Positions 44,254 through 53,638 of a stretch of 64,000 bases of DNA are shown one piece after another. The stretch's first letter is position 1, and each line of letters starts with the position of its first letter. Where the stretch lies: positions 23,213-87,212 of the forward strand of contig CAJTDC010000012.1 in NCBI GenBank assembly GCA_910575055.1, given 5' to 3'. Source of the stretch: Clostridia bacterium (lineage in GTDB: Bacteria > Bacillota > Clostridia > Lachnospirales > Anaerotignaceae). The notes beneath the pieces were generated by a model. It did no database searches, was not told where the DNA came from, and saw only the letters and a program-made list of their open reading frames with translations. Made by a program: the position numbers and the translations under genes.

Positions 44254-44490
44254 CTATGCTACAATAGTTAAATTTTTTCCTATATTTTCTATTTCTCCAA
44301 TTAAAAGCAACAGTGCATATTTTTTGTAATACTCCATATTTTTATGGTCAACTATTGCAATGGATTGTATGACAAATACATTACCTTTTTCATCTTTTAA
44401 TTTTATGCCATTTTTTAAATATTGTGTATCGCCTTCTACATCAACACACCATCTATCTGCTATTTTAAATTTATAAACTACTTTATACAT
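44254..44490 (-). CDS. Hypothetical small beta-rich protein, 78 aa
   Basis: The translation (MYKVVYKFKIADRWCVDVEG...) is mostly beta-strand-like with alternating hydrophobic residues. The form FKIADRW, GIKLKDEKGNVFVIQSI recalls the small beta-barrel of EF-Tu domain 2, but that is only an impression. A weak AGGA precedes the ATG. It lies between the XRE locus terminator and thrS. Confidence 0.6.
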   Translation of the reverse strand: MYKVVYKFKIADRWCVDVEGDTQYLKNGIKLKDEKGNVFVIQSIAIVDHKNMEYYKKYALLLLIGEIENIGKNLTIVA

Positions 44491-44546
44491 TTTTTTATTT
44501 CCTAATTATGTTAAAGAGAGCACTCTTTAAAAATTGCTTATTATTT

Positions 44547-46475
44547 TTATGCTTCTGTTTTTGTATTTACATTACTTACTCTTGTTTTAATTTCTTGTTG
44601 CACTCTTGCAATGACATCTTTTAAGTCAACTTGTCCTTCTTCTCCGTTTGCTCTGGAACGCAATGAAACTTTATTTGCTGCTTCATCTTTCTCTCCTACT
44701 ACAATGATATAAGGCACTCTTTCATTTCTTGCTTCTCTAATTTTATAACCAATTTTTTCTGCTCTATGGTCTGTTTCTACTCTGATACCTGCTTTATCTA
44801 ACTCGTCAGATACTTTGTTTGCATAATCTGCAAATTTTTCGGATATTGGCAATACTTTTACTTGTACAGGTGATAACCACGTTGGGAATTGTCCAGCAAA
44901 ATGCTCTATCAATATACCAATAAATCTTTCTATACTTCCGAAACATACTCTGTGTATCATAATAGGACGTTTTTTACTGCCATCTGCTGCTGTATATTCT
45001 AACTCAAAACGTTCAGGCATTTGCATATCAAGCTGTATAGTACCACATTGCCATGTTCTTCCTATAGAGTCCTCTAAATGAAAGTCAATTTTTGGACCAT
45101 AAAAAGCACCATCGCCTTCATTTACTGTATATGGTATATTGTTTTCCTCCAAAGCATCTCTTAAACCATTTGTAGCAATTTCCCATGCTTCATCAGAACC
45201 CATACTATCCTCTGGGCGTGTAGAAAGTTCTATATGATATTTGAAACCAAACAATTTATATACACCATCAATTAAACTGATAACACCACTAATTTCACTT
45301 GTAATTTGCTCTTCTGTCATAAAAATATGAGCATCGTCTTGATTAAAGCAACGTACTCTCATTAAGCCGTGCAATGCACCAGATTTTTCGTGTCTGTGTA
45401 CTAAACCAATTTCACCCACTCTCATAGGTAAATCTCTATAGGAGTGCATATCTTGTTTATATACAAGCATACCTCCAGGACAATTCATAGGTTTTACACA
45501 AAAATCGTGTTCATCAATTACTGTTGTATACATATTGTCTTTGTAATGGTCCCAATGTCCACTTGTTTCCCAAAGTTCTTTACTCAATATAATAGGTGTA
45601 CTTACTTCTACATAACCTGCTTTTTTGTGTATTTCTCTCCAGTATTCCAGCAATGTATTTTTCAATACCATACCTTTTGGTAAAAAGAATGGGAAACCAG
45701 GGCCTTCTTCCAACAATGCAAACAGTTTTAATTCTTTTCCTAATTTTCTATGGTCACGTTTTTTGGCTTCTTCCATCATTGTCAAATATGCTTCTAAATC
45801 AGATGCTTTTGTATAAGCTGTACCATAAATACGAGAGAGCATTTTGTTTTTTTCGTTTCCTCTCCAATATGCTCCTGCTACAGAAGTTAATTTGATTGCT
45901 TTAATAGGTTTTGTGCTAAGCAAGTGAGGGCCTGCACAAAGGTCCGTAAATTCGCCTTGTTTGTAAAAAGAAATAATTGCATCTTCTGGTAAATCATTTA
46001 TCAATTCTACTTTATATGGTTCTTCTTTTTCTTCCATCAATTTAATTGCTTCTGCTCTTGGCAATTCAAAACGTTCTAGTTTTAAATCTTCTTTTGCAAT
46101 TTTTTTCATTTCTTTTTCGATTTCTTCTAATTCTTCTGGAGAAAATGGCTTTTCTCTATCAAAATCATAATAAAAACCTTCTGCAATAGATGGACCTATT
46201 GCTAATTTTGTGTCAGGATATAATCTTTTAATTGCTTGTGCCATAACGTGAGATGCTGTATGACGAAATGCTTGTTTGCCTTCTTCATCATCAAATGTAC
46301 AAATACTTACTTCTGCATCATTTTCTACTACAAAACGCAAGTCTTTTGTTTCTCCATTTACAACACCAGCACAAGCGTTTCTAGCTAAGCCTTCGCTAAT
46401 GCTTTTTGCAATATCATATACAGATACTGCACTATCAAATTCTTTTACAACACCATCTTTTAATGTAATTTTCAT
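44547..46475 (-). CDS. thrS: Threonyl-tRNA synthetase
   Basis: Class II synthetase of 642 aa, full bacterial architecture: TGS domain (1-60), editing domain with HTASHVMAQAIKRLYP (near 75) and CAGPHLLSTK, catalytic core with motif 2 (GLVHRHEKSGALHGLMRVRCFNQDDAH) and motif 3 (CFGSIERFIGIL), and an anticodon domain (VKVLPISEKFADY). Zn ligands include the Cys in MNCPGGM. It lies downstream of a threonine T-box with one coiled-coil gene between. Confidence 0.98.
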   Translation of the reverse strand: MKITLKDGVVKEFDSAVSVYDIAKSISEGLARNACAGVVNGETKDLRFVVENDAEVSICTFDDEEGKQAFRHTASHVMAQAIKRLYPDTKLAIGPSIAEGFYYDFDREKPFSPEELEEIEKEMKKIAKEDLKLERFELPRAEAIKLMEEKEEPYKVELINDLPEDAIISFYKQGEFTDLCAGPHLLSTKPIKAIKLTSVAGAYWRGNEKNKMLSRIYGTAYTKASDLEAYLTMMEEAKKRDHRKLGKELKLFALLEEGPGFPFFLPKGMVLKNTLLEYWREIHKKAGYVEVSTPIILSKELWETSGHWDHYKDNMYTTVIDEHDFCVKPMNCPGGMLVYKQDMHSYRDLPMRVGEIGLVHRHEKSGALHGLMRVRCFNQDDAHIFMTEEQITSEISGVISLIDGVYKLFGFKYHIELSTRPEDSMGSDEAWEIATNGLRDALEENNIPYTVNEGDGAFYGPKIDFHLEDSIGRTWQCGTIQLDMQMPERFELEYTAADGSKKRPIMIHRVCFGSIERFIGILIEHFAGQFPTWLSPVQVKVLPISEKFADYANKVSDELDKAGIRVETDHRAEKIGYKIREARNERVPYIIVVGEKDEAANKVSLRSRANGEEGQVDLKDVIARVQQEIKTRVSNVNTKTEA

Positions 46476-46502
46476 TTTCTTTTTTCTCTCCTTAAATTAT
46501 AT

Positions 46503-46841
46503 TTATTCCGCTTTTTTAAAACGGCTTATATCAAATTTTAAACGATTTATTTCTGTATCATGTAGTTTTACAGTAGATGCTATACTATCTGTTTTTAATT
46601 TAATATATTCTACATCTTCAGCAACTACATTTAATTTTTCTTCTACATTATCAACACGTTGTCTTACTTGCTGTATTTCTTCTTTTAATTCCGTTCTTAC
46701 TTGCTGTATTTCTTCTTTTAATTCCGTTCTTACTTGCTGTATTTCTCCTTTTAATTCTGTCCTTACTTGTTCTATTTTATCATTTAACATTTTTCCTATT
46801 TCTTTCATTTCTGCAATAATCTGTTTGCTTTCTTCATTCAT
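46503..46841 (-). CDS. Repetitive coiled-coil protein in the thrS T-box operon
   Basis: A 112-aa hydrophilic protein from the ATG at 46841 (AGGAGG upstream). The middle is three 11-residue repeats of the form QVRTELKEEIQ, a hendecad coiled coil, flanked by further heptad-like helix (VDNVEEKLNVVAED). Repetition is also clear in the DNA (33-bp units at 46663-46761). There is no signal peptide or membrane segment. It is placed after the T-box terminator and 27 bp before thrS, so it should respond to threonyl-tRNA charging. No function is known to me. Confidence 0.75.
   Translation of the reverse strand: MNEESKQIIAEMKEIGKMLNDKIEQVRTELKGEIQQVRTELKEEIQQVRTELKEEIQQVRQRVDNVEEKLNVVAEDVEYIKLKTDSIASTVKLHDTEINRLKFDISRFKKAE
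46663..46761. repeat. Three tandem 33-bp repeats in the coiled-coil gene
   Basis: Units at 46663-46695 and 46696-46728 are identical; the unit 46729-46761 differs at three bases, and a fourth starts (CTTACTTG). The exact identity suggests recent duplication or homogenisation. Confidence 0.9.
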
Positions 46842-46869
46842 AAAGTACCTCCTTTCCTCATTCAAAAAA

Positions 46870-47120
46870 CAAAAAAGCCCCCAATCCCTTCTGAAAAGAA
46901 AAGGGACGAGAGCATATTATTCCCGCGGTTCCACCCTAATTGTTTTAAAAAAACCACTTTAATTATAACGATAACGCAGTCAGCGGGCTGTATTAAAGCC
47001 ACTCCGAGGTGGTTTTCACTTTCACATTCTACAGAAATGCTCTCAACCAAAAAAACTATTTTTGACATTTCTTCTCTGTATGTATACTGTGAGCTACTGT
47101 CCTCATCAACGCTTTGCTTT
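46870..47120 (-). promoter_or_regulatory. T-box riboswitch, threonine-specific
   Basis: On the minus strand the leader starts with GATGAGGACAGTAG (47094-47107), has the specifier ACC (Thr, 47011-47013, with a second ACC directly after), the T-box AGGGTGGAACCGCGGG (46922-46937) and a terminator TCCCTTTTC / GAAGGGA with TTTTTT. It controls the coiled-coil gene and thrS. Confidence 0.93.
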
Positions 47121-47125
47121 ACACA

Positions 47126-47153
47126 ATTATATCATAACTATTTTTTCTGTCAA
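47126..47153 (-). promoter_or_regulatory. Promoter of the thrS T-box transcript
   Basis: TTGACA (47148-47153), 16 bp, TATAAT (47126-47131). Upstream, 47154-47366 is AT-rich with an inverted repeat CGATTTTTGC / GCAAAAATCG (47304-47348) of unknown meaning and no gene. Confidence 0.7.
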
Positions 47154-47366
47154 CATTTTTTATTACAACACTTTTGCTAAAAATATGGGTTATGTGGTCA
47201 TGTATTTGAAAATGAACATAATAAATTACTTTATATAATAAAATTACTCTATTTATTTTTCAGAGATTTTTAATTGAAAAATAAATTATGACGTTTACTG
47301 CACCGATTTTTGCTGTGTGCAAACGCAGAAATTTCCTTGCAAAAATCGTACACATCTTTCTGGAAG

Positions 47367-47406
47367 ATTATAATAAACGGCAAATACTTTTGTTGTTTAT
47401 TATAAT
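47367..47406 (-). terminator. Inverted repeat after the FtsX permease gene
   Basis: Perfect 12-bp arms ATTATAATAAAC and GTTTATTATAAT, 16-nt loop, 20 bp after the permease stop. AT-only stem, so termination strength is uncertain. Confidence 0.55.
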
Positions 47407-47425
47407 TATACAATATCACCTATTT

Positions 47426-49756
47426 TTATTGTGTATGAATTGTGTCTATAACAGACATATCTCTAATTCTTTTTGATGGTTTATATACTGCCGCAATAGA
47501 AGAAGTCACAGAGAGCCATATAATTATCGTCATTGGTAAAAAAGGTATTGACCATATATCACCCCAATAATCAGTTATCATATTTTTAAACAAAAATTTG
47601 TGAATGGGAAGTCCTAAAATACAGCCTATTAAACTTCCGATAGCGGCATATGTTACAGCCTCTGCAGTTATCATTTTTGTAACTTGACTTATGCTCATAC
47701 CTATTGCACGCATTGTCCCATATTGTTTTATTCGTGCTGATACGCTCATAGAAATACTGTTCATAATATTAAACACAGTAATCATAGCAATAATAGCCAA
47801 AAAACCATATACCAACAGTATAAATGCCCAATATGTGCCTGTAATTTCTTTGTTGCTTTCACGCCTGTCAGATAATATATATTCATCACCTGCCAGATTA
47901 CGAATTATATTTGCATCTTCATCTGTCGCATTGTTTTTAAGCTGAATATCAATGACTGCATAATCACTTTCACCTGTCAGACGCATAAATGTTTCTTCAG
48001 AGCAAACTATTGTTGATGTACCATCTAATGCAAATTGACTTGTTGACAATATTCCGGAAATTTCAATTTCAGTTCCGTTAAGCTGTAATTTATCGCCAAT
48101 ACTTAAAGGACTGTTTTTATCATAAATTGCCAATACATAGTTACTGTTTCCATATATCTTTGATAAATCACCGTCAACAATATCCTCTTTGGCCCAGTTC
48201 AATTGATATTCTTCAAATGAAATTAAGTCAATTACATCTATATTTTTATCCGAAATTACCGCAATATTGCTGCTGAACATACGTCCGAAAACCCTCTCTA
48301 TATACGGTTTGTCTTTAATTTTATCAATCAAATCCCTGTCTACTGAACAAGAGCGGTCTTTACTTATAATTGAAATGTCAGGATAATATGGTTTTAAAGG
48401 ATTTAAAGCATGACGTGTAAAATCAAGAACTACCGAAAAGCTAAGAAACAAAATAATACTAAGAGCAAATGAGCATGTCATAAGTATAAGATTTTTTTTT
48501 GAAGATACTGCATGATGAATACCTAATGCGGTTTCAATTTTAAAAAAACGGGTATTTGCCGAACAATGTACGTTTTTAGTGTTCCATACACTGCCTGATA
48601 CCGCTGCTGCGGGTGATACCTTTGACGCACGTTTCGCCGGAGCCTGTGCAGCAATCAATACTGTCAATATACCAACAATTATTCCGCTGATAATACCTAT
48701 TGCACTTACCTCAAAAACGGGAATATAAGAAAATTCACCATTAATACCAAATCTCAATATAGCACATAAAATCCACGTTATTATAATACCAAGAATAACA
48801 CCTATCGGAATAGCGACCTTACACCAGTTAAGTGCTTCCAGTCTTACAAACCTGATAATTTGCTTTCGGCTTGCGCCTATACATCGCAACATACCAAAAA
48901 ACTGTGACCGTTCGGCAACATTAGTGTTTATGCTTCCCGCAATCATAAGAACTCCTGCCGTTAGTATTAAAACAAACAAAACAGCCGCAACAAGATATAA
49001 TCCCATCATATATGAATTGCTGCTGAAACCTGTTATTCCTAAAAGAGCAGTATTTTCAGATATATTTTCATCAGTAAAGCCATATTGTTCCTTTATATCT
49101 GCGATAGTCTTTCTTATGTTTATATGTTCATCAAACCGAACATAATATACAGGGTTAGAAATCTCATTGTTATTAACATCATAAATTTTATTAAATGCTG
49201 TCATATTCATAATCACACCAATTGCGTCATACTGCATAATCAGTGATGTGCTTTTACAAAAACCTGATACAATATAATCAATATTGCCATAAGGTGTTTT
49301 TACAGAAATATTGTCGCCTATATTTATGCCAAAAATATTTTTTGCGTTATCTGTAAGCATTATTTCTTTTTCATTTTGCGGATAAGCACCCTCTGCGAAA
49401 CAGTTCATTATATCAGTAATAAAGTCTTTATCAACACCGCAAAATGCCGCTTTTTTATTGTTTATATAATACTCCTTGTCTATCGCATAATTAAAAACAT
49501 AATACTGTGACGAGGCGACAACATCAGGACGTGAACCTATAAGTTCCATTTTATTTTCAGGTATGTCTTTAAGTGCGATATGCCAATTTCCGTGATTGTT
49601 AATCGCACGTACTTTTTCCATTCTGATACCCATATCTGCCATAGAAAATATTGCGGTAACAAGAAAAACAGAAAGTATAATACAAATAATTGTCATACGG
49701 TTTTGTCTTTTGTGAATTTTTGCGGATATAGGAATAAGACTAAGATAACTTTTCAT
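47426..49756 (-). CDS. FtsX/MacB-type ABC transporter permease
   Basis: A 776-aa membrane protein with two FtsX halves. TM1 at about residues 22-44 precedes a large outside domain, TM segments at about 255-280, 305-335 and 350-372 form the first FtsX unit, another TM near 425-445 opens the second half, and TM segments near 660-685, 705-735 and 748-770 close it. Such permeases pair with LolD/MacB-type ATPases to pump or extract lipophilic or peptide compounds. Start overlaps the ATPase stop. Last gene of the RR-HK-ATPase-permease set. Confidence 0.9.
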   Translation of the reverse strand: MKSYLSLIPISAKIHKRQNRMTIICIILSVFLVTAIFSMADMGIRMEKVRAINNHGNWHIALKDIPENKMELIGSRPDVVASSQYYVFNYAIDKEYYINNKKAAFCGVDKDFITDIMNCFAEGAYPQNEKEIMLTDNAKNIFGINIGDNISVKTPYGNIDYIVSGFCKSTSLIMQYDAIGVIMNMTAFNKIYDVNNNEISNPVYYVRFDEHINIRKTIADIKEQYGFTDENISENTALLGITGFSSNSYMMGLYLVAAVLFVLILTAGVLMIAGSINTNVAERSQFFGMLRCIGASRKQIIRFVRLEALNWCKVAIPIGVILGIIITWILCAILRFGINGEFSYIPVFEVSAIGIISGIIVGILTVLIAAQAPAKRASKVSPAAAVSGSVWNTKNVHCSANTRFFKIETALGIHHAVSSKKNLILMTCSFALSIILFLSFSVVLDFTRHALNPLKPYYPDISIISKDRSCSVDRDLIDKIKDKPYIERVFGRMFSSNIAVISDKNIDVIDLISFEEYQLNWAKEDIVDGDLSKIYGNSNYVLAIYDKNSPLSIGDKLQLNGTEIEISGILSTSQFALDGTSTIVCSEETFMRLTGESDYAVIDIQLKNNATDEDANIIRNLAGDEYILSDRRESNKEITGTYWAFILLVYGFLAIIAMITVFNIMNSISMSVSARIKQYGTMRAIGMSISQVTKMITAEAVTYAAIGSLIGCILGLPIHKFLFKNMITDYWGDIWSIPFLPMTIIIWLSVTSSIAAVYKPSKRIRDMSVIDTIHTQ

Positions 49757-50435
49757 CATACTTACCTCCTAAATCCGTTAAAACTCCGTCGCTGACTTGA
49801 AGAATTCTGTCAGCTGATGATGTAAGATTAACATTATGAGTAATCATTAAAATTGTTTGTTGATAGTAACGGGAAGCTTTTGTAAGTAAATCTATAACAT
49901 CATGGCTGCTTTTGCTGTCAAGATTACCCGTTGGTTCATCGGCTAAAATCAATGAGGGTCTGGTAATCAGAGTACGCCCGATTGCCACACGCTGCTGCTG
50001 TCCCCCACTAAGCTGATTTGGCAAATGAGTGCGCCTTTCCGAAAGACCAAGCACTTCCAGTATTTCTTCAACCTCTTTTTTATTAGGTTTACGATAATCT
50101 AATAAAATAGGAAATATAATATTTTGTTCAACATTTAACTCAGGTATAAGATGAAACGACTGAAAAACAAAACCTATATTTCTTCTTCTAAAAATAGTTA
50201 GTTGATTTTCTTCCATTGAGAAAATATCTTCATTGTTTAAATATACTTTTCCTGATGTAGGATTATCAAGCCCACCGATACAATTAAGCAGCGTACTTTT
50301 TCCGCTACCTGATTCTCCCACTATAGCGGCAAACTCACCTTTTTGCATTGTAAATGAAGCGTTAATAAGCGCTTTTACGCTATTTTCTCCTTTTCCATAG
50401 GTTTTACATAAATTTTGTACTTTTAAAATTTCCAT
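49740..50435 (-). CDS. ABC transporter ATP-binding protein (MacB/LolD type)
   Basis: A 231-aa ATPase: Walker [13 protein letters not shown] (residues 38-49), Q-loop [12 protein letters not shown], signature [13 protein letters not shown], Walker [14 protein letters not shown]-loop MITHN. Works with the permease. 58 bp after the kinase gene, behind AAAGGAGG. Confidence 0.95.
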   Translation of the reverse strand: MEILKVQNLCKTYGKGENSVKALINASFTMQKGEFAAIVGESGSGKSTLLNCIGGLDNPTSGKVYLNNEDIFSMEENQLTIFRRRNIGFVFQSFHLIPELNVEQNIIFPILLDYRKPNKKEVEEILEVLGLSERRTHLPNQLSGGQQQRVAIGRTLITRPSLILADEPTGNLDSKSSHDVIDLLTKASRYYQQTILMITHNVNLTSSADRILQVSDGVLTDLGGKYDEKLS

Positions 50436-50493
50436 ATTTAAGTACCTCCTTTATGTTCCATAATATCAAATACATCTTACAATAAGGTGAATT

Positions 50494-51729
50494 TTATCTT
50501 ACAGTTTTGTAAGGAAACATAATCGAAAAAATTGTTCCTTCTCCCTGTTTAGTTTGTAAAGAAATAATTCCTCCCTGTCCCTCTATAACCGCTTTCGCAA
50601 GCGGCAGCCCCAAACCAATTCCCTGAATATTTGAGGAATTTTTACTGCGATAAAAACGTTTGAAAATATGATGAAAATCTTCTTCCTGTATACCGCTTCC
50701 GTTGTCAGCTATAAAAATACGAAGTTCTATCGGCGTTCGCTCCCAGCTTATATTAATTTCTCCATTTATATTAGTGTGGTCTAAAGCGTTTTTTACAATA
50801 TTTCCTATTGCCTCGCTTGTCCAGTTAATATCACAAAATATTGTTTCGTTCTGGTTGCCTTTTATAATAATTTTCTTTTTTTCATTTTCAGCCCTTATGG
50901 TAAGATTTTCAATCGCTTTATTTATTACATCTATTATTGGATATTTTCTTTTCTCAAAATCAATACCTCCTGCGTCAAGCCTTGTAATTTTTAAAAGTGT
51001 TAAAACTAAAGTTTTAATTCTCTCAATAGCAATATCCGATTTTTGTGTAAATAATATAACTGTATTTGTGTTTTCAGGTTCATCAAGAATAATCTCATTA
51101 TACATAGAAAGTGCCGCAAGCGGCGTTTTTAATTGGTGAGAAATATCCGAAATTGTATTTTTTAAAAAATTTTTTGTGTTATGTTCATTTTCGTGCTTGG
51201 ATTTTAAAACAGATGCCATATTGTTAATACAACCAAACAAATAATAAATTGTACCAGTATAAGATTGGGGCAAATAATTATAAAAATTACCTTCTGAATA
51301 GTCAGAAACAGTTTTTGCCGCTTGCCTATATAATCGTTCACGTTTATATAGAAACAGTATAACAATTATTAATATAAATATCGTAGAAAATATAAATTTT
51401 ATACTATTTACAAATATAGTTTTTCGGCTAAAATTTGAAATAAAAGGCAAAAAACGCACGTCAGTATTTTCATTTATTCCAAGTTTTCCAAGTAATTTCT
51501 CACCGTTTTGTGTAATTTGCGTATTTGTAACAGCTTTTGCTATTATATTTTCTGGAACTCCCTGTTCAAGCAGACAAGAAACCATAGCATTGTCGTGATT
51601 TATAATAACTTTTTGTATAATATTTTTCTGCATTGTTGCTATAATCATATCAATAATAAATAGAAATAAAACAAACAATATTATTCCGGTAAAGAACTTC
51701 CTCGAAAGCTTATCATAAAAAAAGCTCAT
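50494..51729 (-). CDS. Membrane sensor histidine kinase
   Basis: A 411-aa kinase: TM segments near residues 13-33 and 108-128 around a short extracellular loop, a linker, then H-box ISHQLKTPLAAL (near residue 197), N-box GNIVKNALDHT, G1 DNGSGI and G2 GIGLGLPLAKA. The 4-bp overlap with the response regulator shows they are a pair. The signal is unknown; the linked ABC exporter suggests an envelope-active compound. Confidence 0.93.
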   Translation of the reverse strand: MSFFYDKLSRKFFTGIILFVLFLFIIDMIIATMQKNIIQKVIINHDNAMVSCLLEQGVPENIIAKAVTNTQITQNGEKLLGKLGINENTDVRFLPFISNFSRKTIFVNSIKFIFSTIFILIIVILFLYKRERLYRQAAKTVSDYSEGNFYNYLPQSYTGTIYYLFGCINNMASVLKSKHENEHNTKNFLKNTISDISHQLKTPLAALSMYNEIILDEPENTNTVILFTQKSDIAIERIKTLVLTLLKITRLDAGGIDFEKRKYPIIDVINKAIENLTIRAENEKKKIIIKGNQNETIFCDINWTSEAIGNIVKNALDHTNINGEINISWERTPIELRIFIADNGSGIQEEDFHHIFKRFYRSKNSSNIQGIGLGLPLAKAVIEGQGGIISLQTKQGEGTIFSIMFPYKTVR

Positions 51730-52424
51730 TTTTTCACCTCATTCCATTGATAACCAAATCCCCTTACTGTAATCAAATGTTTAGGATGAGATGGGTCGTT
51801 CTCTATTTTTTCACGTAAACGTCGAATATATACAGACAAAGTATTATCGTCAACAAAATTACCTTTTCCATCCCAAAGCTCATTTAAAATAGTATTACGT
51901 GAAACAACATTATTTATATTGCGTACAAGCAAACAAAGAAGCCGATATTCCGCACTTGTTAAATCTAATATTTTTTCATCAACAGTCACTCGGCTTTTTT
52001 GAAAGTCTATAGAAATATCTCCGTATTTTATAAAATTATTATTATCATTTTTTGATGCACCTACACGGCGTAAAAGTGCGTTTATTCTTGAAATAAGTTC
52101 GCCTAATTTAAACGGTTTGGTAATATAATCATCTCCTCCGCCGTCAAGTCCGCGTATAATATTTACCTCTTCATCAGAAGCGGTAAGAAAAATAATGGGA
52201 ACAGAATTTCCTGTATTTCGGACATATTCGCATACTTCAAATCCTGTTCCGTCAGGAAGGGTTAAATCAAGTAACAATAAATCATATTTTGGATTTTTCG
52301 CAAAACTTTCCATTGCTTGTGATATTGTATTTACTATATTAAGAGAAAAACCATTTTTCTCCAAAGAGTATTTTAAGCCGTCTATAAGGCTTATATCGTC
52401 CTCTAAAAGTAAAATCCTGTTCAT
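51726..52424 (-). CDS. OmpR-family response regulator
   Basis: A 232-aa two-domain regulator: receiver with acidic pocket LLEDD, phosphoacceptor in LLLDLTLPDG (near residue 52) and Lys in DDYITKPF, then a winged-helix DNA-binding domain ending HLITVRGFGYQW. First gene of the operon and probable activator of the ABC genes. Confidence 0.95.
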   Translation of the reverse strand: MNRILLLEDDISLIDGLKYSLEKNGFSLNIVNTISQAMESFAKNPKYDLLLLDLTLPDGTGFEVCEYVRNTGNSVPIIFLTASDEEVNIIRGLDGGGDDYITKPFKLGELISRINALLRRVGASKNDNNNFIKYGDISIDFQKSRVTVDEKILDLTSAEYRLLCLLVRNINNVVSRNTILNELWDGKGNFVDDNTLSVYIRRLREKIENDPSHPKHLITVRGFGYQWNEVKK

Positions 52425-52659
52425 ATATTTTCCTCTTTTCGCATTATATATTATCTGTTTTTATTTATTTTAATTAATTATCTGTTTGATGTATAAACCG
52501 TATGTATACTGATTTTTTTCGCTGTCTTTTAGTTCATAAGTAAATACGAAATTGTTGCTTTTTGGTCTTCAAAATGTTTAATTTATTTCCACTTAAAACA
52601 AACATTTCTATAATTGGTGCCTTTGTTATCATTTTTCTATACATTTTTTTAAATAATTA
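52425..52659. other. Divergent intergenic region between response regulator and TetR
   Basis: About 235 bp, AT-rich, containing the start of the RR operon. No clear promoter box or gene was recognised apart from the TetR promoter at its right end. Confidence 0.4.
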
Positions 52660-52688
52660 TTGACATTAAATATTTAATATGTTAGTAT
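52660..52688 (+). promoter_or_regulatory. Promoter of the TetR gene
   Basis: TTGACA (52660-52665), 17 bp, TAGTAT (52683-52688); the last base is also the first base of the operator. Confidence 0.7.
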
Positions 52689-52705
52689 GCAAGTATTCAC
52701 TTGCA
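52688..52705. promoter_or_regulatory. TetR operator 1
   Basis: Perfect inverted repeat TGCAAGT-ATTC-ACTTGCA placed at the transcription start of the TetR gene. The same core recurs at 53321-53346. Confidence 0.85.
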
Positions 52706-52720
52706 AGGAGGTTTAATATA

Positions 52721-53290
52721 TTGGATTGTACTAAACTGAAAATTATTAATTCTACTATGGAGTTAATAAAAGAAAAAGGATACTCACTGACTACTACAAA
52801 GGAAATTGCGTTAAAAGCAGGTATAAATGAATGTACAATATTTCGAAAATTCAAGTCAAAAAAAGATATTGTATTAGAAGCGATGAAACTTTCAAAATGG
52901 AATACAAATCTATCAGAAAGTAATTTTGTATATACAGGAGATTTAGAAAAAGATTTAATTGGATTTTTAGAAGTATATATGCAAAAAGTTACTCCTGAAA
53001 TGGTTAAACTATCTATTGGACTTCGTACACCTGAGTTATATGAATATACTGCCGATAGAATTATGAAAGTACCACAGGTTTTAAAAAACGTTTTAATAAG
53101 ATATTTTGAGGAAATGCTCAAAAAAGGAAAAATTAAACACAAAAATACTGAAACTTTAGCTATGACTTTTATTTCAATAGCTTTCGGTTTTGTCTTTTTA
53201 GATGCTTCGTTTGGAAATAAATTAACCAATTTATCAAAAAAAGAATATATTGAGAATAGTATTAAAATTTTTATAAGTGGAATAAATTAA
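52721..53290 (+). CDS. TetR-family regulator of the DUF1330/MBL operon
   Basis: A 189-aa repressor with HTH LTTTKEIALKAGINECTIFRKF (about residues 22-43) and a helical ligand domain. TTG start 9 nt after AAGGAGG; the longer frame from 52679 runs through the operator. The TGCAAGT palindrome occurs at its own promoter and again before the DUF1330 gene, so it probably controls both. Ligand unknown. Confidence 0.88.
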   Translation: MDCTKLKIINSTMELIKEKGYSLTTTKEIALKAGINECTIFRKFKSKKDIVLEAMKLSKWNTNLSESNFVYTGDLEKDLIGFLEVYMQKVTPEMVKLSIGLRTPELYEYTADRIMKVPQVLKNVLIRYFEEMLKKGKIKHKNTETLAMTFISIAFGFVFLDASFGNKLTNLSKKEYIENSIKIFISGIN

Positions 53291-53291
53291 C

Positions 53292-53318
53292 GGCATATTT
53301 AATGCCTTTAATTTTTAC
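53292..53318 (+). terminator. Short terminator after the TetR gene
   Basis: GGCAT-ATTTA-ATGCC followed by TTTAATTTTT. Confidence 0.5.
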
Positions 53319-53320
53319 TG

Positions 53321-53346
53321 TTTATGCAAGTAAATACTTGCATAAA
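53321..53346. promoter_or_regulatory. TetR operator 2
   Basis: Perfect inverted repeat with 11-bp arms: TTTATGCAAGT, AAAT, ACTTGCATAAA. Its TGCAAGT / ACTTGCA core is identical to operator 1 and it ends just before the ribosome binding site of the DUF1330 gene. Confidence 0.85.
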
Positions 53347-53354
53347 GGAGTAAT

Positions 53355-53625
53355 ATGGTTTATTTTATAGTTTTAGTAAATATCAAAAATAAAAGTGACA
53401 GAAAAGAATATGACGATTATATTATTAAAATAAAACCTATTGTTAAAAAATATGGAGGAGAACATATTGTAAGAAATGAGCAGATAACAGCTTTATTTGA
53501 TGAGCTACAGAAACCTGACAGAATTATTATTATAAAATGGTCAACTTTTAAATTGTTTTAATTCAAAAGAATATATGAGAATTAAAACAAAAGAGAAAGT
53601 AGCGTTGAAAGCCAAGCCATTATAG
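53355..53625 (+). pseudogene. DUF1330 protein, frameshifted near its C-terminus
   Basis: The open part (68 codons to 53561) is a DUF1330 ferredoxin-like fold: MVYFIVLVNIKN, KYGGEHIVRNEQ, PDRIIIIKWSTF. The family normally continues with a segment like FFNSKEYxxIKxxRE. Exactly that (NSKEYMRIKTKEKVALKAKPL) is found in the next frame from about 53556, ending at TAG 53625. One extra T in TTGTTTTAA explains it. A sequencing error or a real inactivation are both possible. Metallo-hydrolase gene 14 bp downstream. Confidence 0.75.
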
Positions 53626-53638
53626 TGGAGGTATAAAT

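Noticed and set aside
46276..46962. Plus-strand ORF with tandem Cys-Cys-Ile-Ser repeats
   Set aside because: Reverse complement of the coiled-coil gene repeats and the T-box; no start signal.
46862..47068. Minus-strand ORF of 68 aa
   Set aside because: It lies entirely within the threonine T-box leader, which explains the sequence better.
47304..47348. Inverted repeat CGATTTTTGC / GCAAAAATCG as a terminator or operator
   Set aside because: The 25-nt loop, lack of a T run and distance from any promoter leave no clear role.
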